NCBI RefSeq assembly: GCF_013283745.1
Contig: NZ_JABSTZ010000004.1
Location: forward strand, 62,001-126,000
Direction of reading: 5' to 3'
Source of the DNA: Aeromicrobium stalagmiti
GTDB taxonomy: Bacteria; Actinomycetota; Actinomycetes; Propionibacteriales; Nocardioidaceae
Length of the DNA: 64,000 bases
The translations under genes were made by a program, and so were the position numbers. Shown here piece after piece: positions 22,292-29,310 of this stretch. Positions within the stretch are counted from its first letter, which is position 1, and each line of letters opens with the position of its first letter. Below the pieces are notes generated by a model. That model did no database searches. It saw nothing but the letters and a program-made list of their open reading frames with translations, and was not told the DNA's origin.

Positions 22292-23182
22292 ATGACCCTG
22301 CACCCGCAGTCACGCGCCTACCTCGAGATGCTCTCCTCGGGCAGCCATCCGCGGCTGCCCGAGGGGCTCGACGAGGTGCGGGAGAGTGCCCGGGCCGCCG
22401 CCCTCGTCGGCGACCGGATCGGTCTCGACTCCGTCGAGGACATCGATGTCGACGGTGTCCCGTGCCGGCTCTACCGTCCGCGGGTGGGGGCGCCGGTGGC
22501 GTTGTACGTCCACGGCGGCGGCTGGGTGCTGCACGACCTGGAGACCCACGACGCGTTCTGCCGCTACGTCGCTCACCGCACGGGATGGGCCCTGCTGGCC
22601 GTCGACTACCGGCGCGCGCCCGAGCACCGCTATCCGGCTCCGCTGGACGACGTCCAGACCGCCGCCGCGTGGCTGAGGGTGCACGCCCGCGACCACCGGG
22701 TCGACGCGTCGTTCCTGCCGGCGATCGGTGACTCCTCGGGGGCCAACCTGATCGCTGGCCTGTGCGTGCGCGACCCGTCCGCGCTCGACTTCCAGGTGCT
22801 CGTCTACCCGCCGGTCGACCGGCGGGCCGTCCTCCCGGCGGCGGAGGACAACGCCGCGCTCGACGCCGCGGGCATGGACTGGTTCTGGGACGCCTATGCC
22901 CCGGGCGATCTGGGCGACCACCCGGAGGTCTCGGTCGTCAACGCCACGAACCTCGCGGACCACCCGCCCGCCTACGTCCTGACCAACGAGCACGACGTGC
23001 TGCGCGACCAGACCGAGGCCTATGCCGCCCGGCTCGCCGAGTCCGGTGTCACCGTCGTCGCTCACCGCGCGCTGGGCATGGTGCACTCCTTCTGGCGCCA
23101 GCCCGACCTCTTCGACGCCGCCGGACAGACCGTCACCATGGTCGGCGCGCTGCTCGACGCCCGGCGGGCCGCCGCACGCTGA
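22292..23182 (+). CDS. Alpha/beta hydrolase, hormone-sensitive-lipase-like esterase
   Basis: A 296-residue esterase. The oxyanion motif is YVHGGGWVLHD, the nucleophile elbow GDSSG (family usually GDSAG), and the acid and base residues follow in NEHDVLRDQ and LGMVHSFW. It would hydrolyse short acyl esters in the cytosol. It starts 15 bases after the Rv2466c-like gene, so it may share the transcript. Confidence 0.85.
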   Translation: MTLHPQSRAYLEMLSSGSHPRLPEGLDEVRESARAAALVGDRIGLDSVEDIDVDGVPCRLYRPRVGAPVALYVHGGGWVLHDLETHDAFCRYVAHRTGWALLAVDYRRAPEHRYPAPLDDVQTAAAWLRVHARDHRVDASFLPAIGDSSGANLIAGLCVRDPSALDFQVLVYPPVDRRAVLPAAEDNAALDAAGMDWFWDAYAPGDLGDHPEVSVVNATNLADHPPAYVLTNEHDVLRDQTEAYAARLAESGVTVVAHRALGMVHSFWRQPDLFDAAGQTVTMVGALLDARRAAAR

Positions 23183-23198
23183 CTGGCATACTGTCCGG

Positions 23199-24737
23199 GT
23201 GACCGAGGACGTGCCGGCGACCGTGCAGGCCGCCCCGAAGACTCGATTCGACCTCCAGAAGCACCATCGGCTCGTCTTCGCGCCCGCCCTCGCGGTGCTG
23301 ACCGTGCTGGCGATCGTCCTGCAGCGCGACCTGCTCGCCATCGTGGTGGTTGCGGTCCTGATGCTGGGTGCGCTGGCCGATCCGATGCTGGGGGAGCGGC
23401 CGCCCTGGACGCAGGGTCTGCCGGGCGTGCCCGACGGCCCGCCTCCCGCCAGCCGCGTCCCGCCGGTGGTCTACCTCGTGTCGAGCGCGGTCGTCGTGGT
23501 GGCCACGGCGGTGCTCGTCCTGGCCGATGCGCCCGGCTGGGCGTTCGTCGTGCTCGCGGTGCTCGCAGCCCTTGCCCTGCTCGTCTCCGCCGAGAGCGCG
23601 TGGCGGTACGCCCTGCACGCGCGTCGGGTGCGACGCGGCCTCCGGGCCTACACGCCGACGACCGCGATGGGCTATGCCGGCCGCTCCGGCGGGCCGTGGC
23701 AGCTGCGCATGTGGGAGCCCTACGTGCTGCGGTCGGGCGAGCGCAACGTGGTGATCAACCTGCACGAGAAGTACGCCCGGATGATCCTCAAGGACGCGGG
23801 CCTGACCTCGCCCTACGTGCAGCTCGGCTCCCGGGGCTTCAAGGACCTCGACGACGTGCTCGTCCCGTCGTTGAAGGCGGTGTTCTACGTCCAGAACGCC
23901 CGGGCCAACGCGGGGTTCATGGAGCACACCCGGCTGACCCACGTGTGGCTCAACCACGGCGACTCCGACAAGCCCGCCAACTTCAACCCGCGCCACGCGC
24001 TCTACGACGTGCTCGTGGTCTGCGGCCAGGCCGGCATCGACCGCTACGCCAAGCACGGCATCCACGTCGACCCCGAGAAGTTCGTGATCCTGGGTCGTCC
24101 ACAGGCCTCCGGCGTCAAGCCCGCCTACGGCCGGATCGCCGACAAGGACCCGAAGGTCGTCCTCTACGCGCCCACGTGGCAGGGGCTCGAGGATGCGGTC
24201 AACTTCTCGTCGCTCGAGCGTGGCCCCGAGATCGTCCGGGCCCTGATCGAGCGCGACGTGACGGTCGTCTTCCGTCCGCACCCGCTGAGCTATCGCTGGC
24301 GGATCCGACGGGCGGTCGTGCAGGAGATCCGCGAGATCCTCCAGCAGGACAAGGCGACCTCCGACCGCAAGCACCTGTGGGGCCGCACGGTCGACAAGAA
24401 GTGGACCGTCGCCAACTGCGCCAACCGCTCGCACGCGCTGATCTCCGACGTCTCGAGCGTCGTCTCGGACTTCCTGCAGTCGCAGAAGCCCTACGCCATG
24501 ACGAGCATGCGGGCCTCGGTCGACGACTTTCGCGCCGAGTTCTCCGTCGCCGAGACGGGCTACGTCCTGCTGGGTGACCTCTCCAACCTCGACGAGGTGC
24601 TCGACGACCTGCTGGTCGCCGACCCGCTCGCCGCGGCGCGGGCCGAGCGCAAGCGCTACGTGCTCGGAGACTTCGTGGGCGAGGAGTCGGCCGATGCGTT
24701 CGCCGACTTCGTGAAGGGCCTCGTCCGAGGCAGTTGA
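23199..24737 (+). CDS. Membrane-anchored CDP-glycerol glycerophosphotransferase-like (TagB/TagF) protein
   Basis: A 512-residue protein. The N-terminal third has about four hydrophobic segments (near 30-65 and 95-130). The C-terminal part has a GT-B-type transferase core with VVLYAPTWQG, VTVVFRPHPLSYRWR and ALISDVSSVVSDFLQSQKPY, matching TagB/TagF polymerases of teichoic acid synthesis. It would transfer glycerol-phosphate or a related unit to a cell-wall carrier at the inner membrane face. The GTG start has no clear ribosome site and may be nearly leaderless after CATACT. No other teichoic acid gene is nearby. Confidence 0.72.
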   Translation: MTEDVPATVQAAPKTRFDLQKHHRLVFAPALAVLTVLAIVLQRDLLAIVVVAVLMLGALADPMLGERPPWTQGLPGVPDGPPPASRVPPVVYLVSSAVVVVATAVLVLADAPGWAFVVLAVLAALALLVSAESAWRYALHARRVRRGLRAYTPTTAMGYAGRSGGPWQLRMWEPYVLRSGERNVVINLHEKYARMILKDAGLTSPYVQLGSRGFKDLDDVLVPSLKAVFYVQNARANAGFMEHTRLTHVWLNHGDSDKPANFNPRHALYDVLVVCGQAGIDRYAKHGIHVDPEKFVILGRPQASGVKPAYGRIADKDPKVVLYAPTWQGLEDAVNFSSLERGPEIVRALIERDVTVVFRPHPLSYRWRIRRAVVQEIREILQQDKATSDRKHLWGRTVDKKWTVANCANRSHALISDVSSVVSDFLQSQKPYAMTSMRASVDDFRAEFSVAETGYVLLGDLSNLDEVLDDLLVADPLAAARAERKRYVLGDFVGEESADAFADFVKGLVRGS

Positions 24738-24770
24738 CGGCCGGTCGAGGCGGGCTGGGAGACTTCCTCC

Positions 24771-25229
24771 ATGCGCGTCCACATCGCCGCCGACCACGCC
24801 GGCTTCGAGCTCAAGTCCCACCTCATCTCCTGGCTGTCGGCCCACGGGTACGAGCCCGTCGACCACGGGGCCCACGCCTACGACGCCGAGGACGACTACC
24901 CGCCGTTCTGCATCGACGCCGCCGCTGCAGCGGTCGCCGAGCCGGGATCGCTCGCGATCGTCATCGGTGGCTCCGGCAACGGCGAGCAGATCGCCGCCAA
25001 CAAGGTCAAGGGCGCACGCGCGGCCCTGGCCTGGAGCACCGAGACCGCGTCGCTCGCTCGCCAGCACAACAACGCGCAGGTCGTCGCGGTCGGTGCGCGC
25101 ATGCACACCGAGGACGAGGCCACCGCGATCGTCGAGGCGTTCCTGACGACGCCGTGGAGCGAGGCCGCACGGCACCAGCGCCGCATCGACATGCTGCTGT
25201 CGTACGAGGAGACCGGCGAGCTTGCCTGA
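24771..25229 (+). CDS. rpiB: Ribose-5-phosphate isomerase B
   Basis: A 152-residue RpiB/LacAB enzyme. It shows HIAADHAGFELKSHL, phosphate-binding GGSGNGEQIAANK and QHNNAQVVAVGARMH. The residue after GSGNG is Glu72, as in the mycobacterial type where a glutamate replaces the catalytic cysteine of E. coli RpiB. It interconverts ribose-5- and ribulose-5-phosphate. It overlaps the next gene by eight bases, as expected for the rpiB-nei pair (Rv2465c-Rv2464c). Confidence 0.92.
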   Translation: MRVHIAADHAGFELKSHLISWLSAHGYEPVDHGAHAYDAEDDYPPFCIDAAAAAVAEPGSLAIVIGGSGNGEQIAANKVKGARAALAWSTETASLARQHNNAQVVAVGARMHTEDEATAIVEAFLTTPWSEAARHQRRIDMLLSYEETGELA

Positions 25230-26034
25230 GGGGCACACCCTCCATCGCCTCGCCGACGACCTGACCCGCACCTACGCGGGGCGGCGCGTGTCGACGTCCA
25301 GCCCCCAGGGGCGGTTCGCCGCCGAGGCCGCTCGGCTCGACGGTCAGGTGATGCTGGGGGCGGAGGCGTACGGCAAGCACGTGTTCGTGTCGTTCGACGG
25401 CACTCCGGAGCAGGTCCACGTCCACCTGGGGCTCTACGGCACGTTCGTGATCTCGCCGGGCACGGGCCTGCCGGTCGTCGGCCAGGTGCGGTGGCGGATC
25501 GAGTCGGGGGCGACGGCCGACCTGCGGGGGCCCAACGCCTGCGAGCTGCTCTCGCCGCCCGAGGTCGATCTCATCCTCGCCCGGCTGGGTCCCGACCCGC
25601 TGCGTGACGACGCCGACCCCGACCGGGCGTGGCACCGCATCCACCGGTCGGACGTGTCGATCGCGGCGCTGCTGATGGACCAGAAGGTGCTCGCCGGCGT
25701 CGGCAACGTCTATCGCGCCGAGGTGCTCTTTCGTCAGCGCGTCGCTCCCATGACAGCGGGTCGTCGCGTCCCGCGCGTGCGGTGGGACGCGATGTGGTCC
25801 GACCTCGTCGACCTCATGCGGGTCGGCGTCGAGCGTGGTCGCATCGACACGGTCAGGGCCGAGCACGAGCCCGAGGCGATGGGTCGCGAGCCGCGAGCCG
25901 ACGACCACGGGGGAGAGGTCTACGTCTATCGCCGCGACGGACAGGCCTGCCTCGTCTGCGACACGCCGATCCGGCGCCGTGTGCTGGCCGGAAGAAACCT
26001 CTTTTGGTGTCCGACCTGTCAGCATCGTCGATAG
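25222..26034 (+). CDS. nei: Endonuclease VIII-like / formamidopyrimidine-DNA glycosylase family protein
   Basis: A 270-residue Fpg/Nei glycosylase. The N-terminal PEGH supplies the catalytic proline and glutamate after Met removal. The H2TH region reads KVLAGVGNVYRAEVLF, and a C-terminal zinc finger has C-x2-C (CLVC) and C-x2-C (CPTC) around RRRVLAGRNLFW. It excises oxidised bases and cleaves the abasic site. The start is TTG inside rpiB, required for the MPEG N-terminus. Synteny with rpiB supports assignment to the Rv2464c lineage. Confidence 0.9.
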   Translation: MPEGHTLHRLADDLTRTYAGRRVSTSSPQGRFAAEAARLDGQVMLGAEAYGKHVFVSFDGTPEQVHVHLGLYGTFVISPGTGLPVVGQVRWRIESGATADLRGPNACELLSPPEVDLILARLGPDPLRDDADPDRAWHRIHRSDVSIAALLMDQKVLAGVGNVYRAEVLFRQRVAPMTAGRRVPRVRWDAMWSDLVDLMRVGVERGRIDTVRAEHEPEAMGREPRADDHGGEVYVYRRDGQACLVCDTPIRRRVLAGRNLFWCPTCQHRR

Positions 26035-26047
26035 GGTCGACGATGTG

Positions 26048-27202
26048 ATGAGCAGCATTCGTCGGGCCCTGCCGACCCTGGCCGGCTACCTCGACGAGCG
26101 CATCGTGCGGTGGCGCACCGGCACGTCGGAGGGGCAGGTCGCCGTGCTCACCGCCCTGATCGCCATGTCGGGGGCGATCCTCGTCGGCTCCCTCGTCAGC
26201 TACAACACCTTTCCCGCCGCGACCTTCGTCATCCCGATGCTGCTGGGCACCATGGCCCTGCGCTACCGGCCGCTGCTGACGCTCGTCCTGGTGATCTTCG
26301 CCTTCATCGCGATCACGGTCACGCGGCAGTACGTCATCGCCGTGGGCAACGACCTGCCCGGCATCACGTCGGGGCGGATCAGCACGCTGGTCGTCATGGC
26401 GATCGTGGCCGCGATCGTCCTCTACGAGTCCAGCCGCCACCGCAGCGGGCTGCCCGGTCCGCTCGGCGAGGCGATGCTGGTCGACCTGCGCGACAAACTG
26501 CAGGCCCAGGGCGTCGTCCCACCCCTGCCGCAGGGGTGGGCGTCGCAGTCGGCGATGCTCTCGGCGGGCGGCGCGAAGTTCGCCGGCGACTTCCTCGTCG
26601 CCAACCTGTCCGACGACGAGACCACGCTGGAGATGGTGCTGGTCGACGTGTGCGGCAAGGGCCTCGCTGCCGGCACCCAGTCGCTGCAGTTCGCCGGCGC
26701 CCTCGGCGGCCTGATCGGCGCCCTGCCTCCGCTGGGGCTGTTCTCCGCCGGCAACGACTTCCTGCTGCGGCAGAGCTGGGACGAGGGGTTCGCGACGGCC
26801 GTCCACGTCCTGGTCGACCTCTCGACGGGCTGCTACTCGATCATCAACGCCGGGCACCCGCCCGCGCTGCGCTGGGTCGCCGCGCACGACGAGTGGGAGA
26901 TCGACGGGGCGCGCGGCACGGCGCTCGGCATCACGAAGCGGCCCGACTTCCACCAGACGACCGGACGGCTCGAGGTCGGCGACGCGCTGATGTTCTACAC
27001 CGACGGCGTCGTCGAGACCCGCACGCAGGACTTCACGAGCGGCATCGAGTGGCTGCGCACCGCGGCCAGGACCGTGGTCTCGACCGGCTTCGACCAGGCG
27101 CCGCGCCGCATCCTCAAGCTCGTCACGTCCGGCGACGACGACCGGGCCGTCCTGATCCTCAGCCGTCCCGGCGCCACTGCCTCGGACTCCCTCCCGGCCT
27201 GA
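26048..27202 (+). CDS. Membrane-bound PP2C-type serine phosphatase (SpoIIE domain)
   Basis: A 384-residue protein. Four or five hydrophobic segments fill residues ~35-135. The SpoIIE/PP2C domain has FAGDFLVANL, MVLVDVCGKGLAAG, INAGHPPALRW, LMFYTDGVVETR and SGDDDRAVLIL, with the metal-binding aspartates intact. It lacks PAS, GAF and HATPase domains, so its input is probably membrane-borne. Such phosphatases usually act on anti-anti-sigma factors; no partner is adjacent. GTG three bases upstream is an alternative start. Confidence 0.82.
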   Translation: MSSIRRALPTLAGYLDERIVRWRTGTSEGQVAVLTALIAMSGAILVGSLVSYNTFPAATFVIPMLLGTMALRYRPLLTLVLVIFAFIAITVTRQYVIAVGNDLPGITSGRISTLVVMAIVAAIVLYESSRHRSGLPGPLGEAMLVDLRDKLQAQGVVPPLPQGWASQSAMLSAGGAKFAGDFLVANLSDDETTLEMVLVDVCGKGLAAGTQSLQFAGALGGLIGALPPLGLFSAGNDFLLRQSWDEGFATAVHVLVDLSTGCYSIINAGHPPALRWVAAHDEWEIDGARGTALGITKRPDFHQTTGRLEVGDALMFYTDGVVETRTQDFTSGIEWLRTAARTVVSTGFDQAPRRILKLVTSGDDDRAVLILSRPGATASDSLPA

Positions 27203-27206
27203 GGCG

Positions 27207-28214
27207 TCACCAGACTGATCGGGGACCGACCAGGTCGGCCTCGATCGCCAGGGCCCTGATGTCGCTCAGGATCCGGCGGCGTCCTGCCAGGGTCGGCTCG
27301 GCGACGAGGTCGTCGAAGCGCAGGGGGATCGTCGTCATCGCCGTGCGCTGCCAGCGTGTCACGAGCGGAGTGGCGAGGCCGGGCACGATCTGCTCGAGCC
27401 GGCTGACCAGGAGCCGGTCGGGCTCGTCGGTGCGGGTCAGGTCGGTGAGCCCCAGCCGGGAGCGGACGTCCGAGACGGCGGTCTCGGCGACGCTCGGCAG
27501 GATGAACTCGCGACGGGTCTCGAGCACGAGGAAGCCGAGGTCGTGGCCCATCGCGAGCAGCTGCGGATGGGCTCGCCGGCACACGAACATGGGCACCATG
27601 GGCACCTGGCTCTCGGTGACCTGGATGCGGGTGGCCTTGAGCAGCAGCTGGTAGAGGCCACGGGTGTGCGTCATGAGCCACTCGCGGGTGTTGCGGATCT
27701 CGATCGGCATGAGGATCGCCGGACCCGGCAGCCCGTCCGGACCGGTCGTCACGTAGATGACGACGTCGCTGGGCGGTGCCTGACCGATCCGGTAGCCCGA
27801 GCGGGCCGCGACCTGGAACGAGGCATGGACGACCTGCTCCGCGGCGCTGGTGAGGGGACTGTCGGGCCCGTCCGTCCACGACAGGTAGCGGGCGAGCAGG
27901 TCGCGCTTGTGCTCGAGCACCGCGTCGCGGCGCTCGACGTCGTGGGGCTCGGGAGACGTGAACAGCGGCAGGTCCCGGCTGTTGTGGGGCACCCTGCCGT
28001 GGCTGCGTCGGATCTGCCCGGACGCCTCGAGGTCGTCGCGCGCGAGGCGGACGTCCATGGGGTCCAGCCGTGCGGGGAGGCCGGGTTGCTGGTGCTCGCA
28101 GAGCCGCGTCTCGATCTCCTGGGCCGTGACGGCCAGCTCGCGATCGACCAGCGCGAGGATCGCCCGCCGGGCCAGGGCGACCTGGTCCTTCGTGGCCGAG
28201 TCCACCGCTGTCAT
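27207..28214 (-). CDS. Conserved hypothetical protein with possible PD-(D/E)XK-like core
   Basis: A 335-residue protein I cannot name. Residues 1-75 look like a small DNA-binding helical domain (VTAQEIETRLCEH, DVRLARDDLEASGQIRRSHG). The centre reads PPSDVVIYV, then PIEIRNTREWLM, LYQLLLKATRIQ and PMFVCRRAH. The D...E-x-R/K pattern on adjacent strands is reminiscent of restriction-endonuclease folds, but the lysine is replaced by arginine. It converges with the phosphatase gene four bases away. A nuclease role is only a structural guess. Confidence 0.5.
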   Translation of the reverse strand: MTAVDSATKDQVALARRAILALVDRELAVTAQEIETRLCEHQQPGLPARLDPMDVRLARDDLEASGQIRRSHGRVPHNSRDLPLFTSPEPHDVERRDAVLEHKRDLLARYLSWTDGPDSPLTSAAEQVVHASFQVAARSGYRIGQAPPSDVVIYVTTGPDGLPGPAILMPIEIRNTREWLMTHTRGLYQLLLKATRIQVTESQVPMVPMFVCRRAHPQLLAMGHDLGFLVLETRREFILPSVAETAVSDVRSRLGLTDLTRTDEPDRLLVSRLEQIVPGLATPLVTRWQRTAMTTIPLRFDDLVAEPTLAGRRRILSDIRALAIEADLVGPRSVW

Positions 28215-28260
28215 GCCGCCATTGTCCCGGAGGCGCGGTTCACGCGAGCCGTACGGGGCA

Positions 28261-28313
28261 GAAAACGCGAAGGGCCCCTCACCGAGGGGCCCTTGCAGGG
28301 GAGCGGACGACGA
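28261..28313 (-). repeat. Degenerate copy of tRNA-Gly 3' end plus terminator
   Basis: 53 bases repeated at 28389-28441 with two mismatches, 128 bases apart. The unit holds an 11-bp terminator stem plus the last ~13 bases of the tRNA-Gly gene, including the acceptor arm. It is part of a tandem duplication of tRNA and terminator whose outer copy has decayed. Confidence 0.85.
28270..28294 (-). terminator. Terminator after the tRNA-like copy
   Basis: AAGGGCCCCTC / GAGGGGCCCTT, a perfect 11-bp stem with a 3-base loop. On the reverse strand it is followed by CGCG and then TTTT, a plausible intrinsic terminator. Confidence 0.75.
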
Positions 28314-28369
28314 TCCCTCGTCGGCGCCTGCGGCGCGGGGGTGGGGCCCAGGAGTCTCGCCGTCCGCTC
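28301..28369 (-). pseudogene. tRNA-like relic next to tRNA-Gly
   Basis: GAGCGGACG and CGTCCGCTC at the two ends pair as a 9-bp acceptor-like stem whose sequence matches the tRNA-Gly acceptor. Inside are GCGCC-TGC-GGCGC (28324-28336) and CGACGA-TCCC-TCGTCG (28307-28322), giving a cloverleaf-like outline of about 67-69 bases. No anticodon arm or TTCGA motif of a working tRNA is present, so I call it a decayed or diverged copy. Confidence 0.5.
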
Positions 28370-28397
28370 GTTGCTCCGTGCGGGGGTGGAAAGCGCG

Positions 28398-28422
28398 AAG
28401 GGCCCCTCACGGAGGGGCCCTT
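28398..28422 (-). terminator. Terminator of tRNA-Gly
   Basis: The same 11-bp stem as at 28270-28294 with loop ACG, starting eight bases past the tRNA-Gly 3' end and followed on the reverse strand by CGCGCTTTCC. Confidence 0.8.
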
Positions 28423-28429
28423 GCAGGGG

Positions 28430-28503
28430 AGCGGACGACGAGACTCGAACTCGCAACATTCTGCTTGGAAGGCAGAGACTCTAGCCAATTGAGTTACGTC
28501 CGC
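28430..28503 (-). tRNA. tRNA-Gly (anticodon TCC)
   Basis: A 74-base cloverleaf. The acceptor stem is GCGGACG/CGTCCGC, the anticodon loop CTTCCAA on stem TCTGC/GCAGA, and the T arm GCGAG-TTCGAGT-CTCGT. The anticodon TCC reads GGA and probably GGG. CCA is not encoded. A terminator follows at once. Confidence 0.95.
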
Positions 28504-28567
28504 AGTGCTGCCGGAGCAGCGCCACCATGATGCCACAAGCGTGCACCGGAGCGTGAACCGGTCGGTC

Positions 28568-29107
28568 TCAGGTGGTGATGACGACGTCGGCGTGGCTGCG
28601 GGTGTGCTCGACGGCCAGCAGACGGTCCTCCTGGGCGGCCCACCGGTTCCAGTGCGGTGCGTACGTCTCGCCGTCGCGGGCGAGCGCGCGAGCCTTGCGG
28701 ACGGCGGCGGGTGCGTCGAGCCAGATCAGCAGGCTGAGGTAGGGCCGGATGGTCGCGGCCCCGCTGCCGACCCCGTCGAGGAGGAGCAGGGGAGCAGGAG
28801 GGACCCGCAGCTCCGAGACCGGTTCGTCGCGCACCCAGCTCCACCGGGGGACGCGGCCGACGTCGCCGACCGCGACGCTGCTCAGCGCATCGGCGATCAT
28901 CGGCGGGGTGGCGGCCAGCCCGTCCCAGCCCGGATAGACGTCGTCGAGGTGGAGCACCGTCGCCCCGGTGGCCTCGGCGAGGCCGGCGGTGAACCGGGTC
29001 TTGCCCGCTCCGCTGCGTCCGTCGACCGCGAGGACCTTCGTCGTTCCGCACGCCGGCTGGCGCCCGTCGACGAGTCGGACGAGCGCGTCGTACCGCGGGG
29101 AGGTCAC
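28568..29107 (-). CDS. P-loop nucleoside/uridine kinase-like protein
   Basis: A 179-residue P-loop NTPase. Walker A is DGRSGAGKT near residue 28, followed by VLHLDDVYPGWDG, LLLDGVGSGA and LIWLDAPAAVRKARALARDG (lid region). The pattern fits uridine kinase-like phosphotransferases; the true substrate is unknown. I chose the GTG at 29107 because the alternative GTG at 29122 lies in the likely promoter of the divergent tRNA-Pro gene. Neither has a strong ribosome site. Confidence 0.7.
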   Translation of the reverse strand: MTSPRYDALVRLVDGRQPACGTTKVLAVDGRSGAGKTRFTAGLAEATGATVLHLDDVYPGWDGLAATPPMIADALSSVAVGDVGRVPRWSWVRDEPVSELRVPPAPLLLLDGVGSGAATIRPYLSLLIWLDAPAAVRKARALARDGETYAPHWNRWAAQEDRLLAVEHTRSHADVVITT

Positions 29108-29138
29108 CGACCCAGTGTCCACTAGACTGACGCGGCTA

Positions 29139-29212
29139 CGGGATGTAGCGCAGCTTGGTAGCGCGCGCCGTTTGGGGCGGTGAGGTCGCAGGTTCGAATC
29201 CTGTCATCCCGA
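29139..29212 (+). tRNA. tRNA-Pro (anticodon TGG)
   Basis: A 74-base cloverleaf with acceptor CGGGATG/CATCCCG and discriminator A. The anticodon stem is CGCCG/CGGTG with loop TTTGGGG, and the T arm is GCAGG-TTCGAAT-CCTGT. It reads CCA (and by wobble CCG). CCA is not encoded. TAGACT upstream at 29123-29128 is a likely -10. Confidence 0.95.
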
Positions 29213-29310
29213 CACAGGTGGAGCTCCCGCGCGCCCGATCCCGAACGGACGCGCACCGGCCGGTCGACGTTCACCCTCACCTCGAGGTCCGTACGCGTCG
29301 ACCTGCGGCA

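Noticed and set aside
28261..28441. Attachment sites of an integrative element
   Set aside because: The direct repeat does include a tRNA 3' end, but the copies are only 128 bases apart and there is no integrase or cargo, so I report it as a duplication or scar and not as an element.
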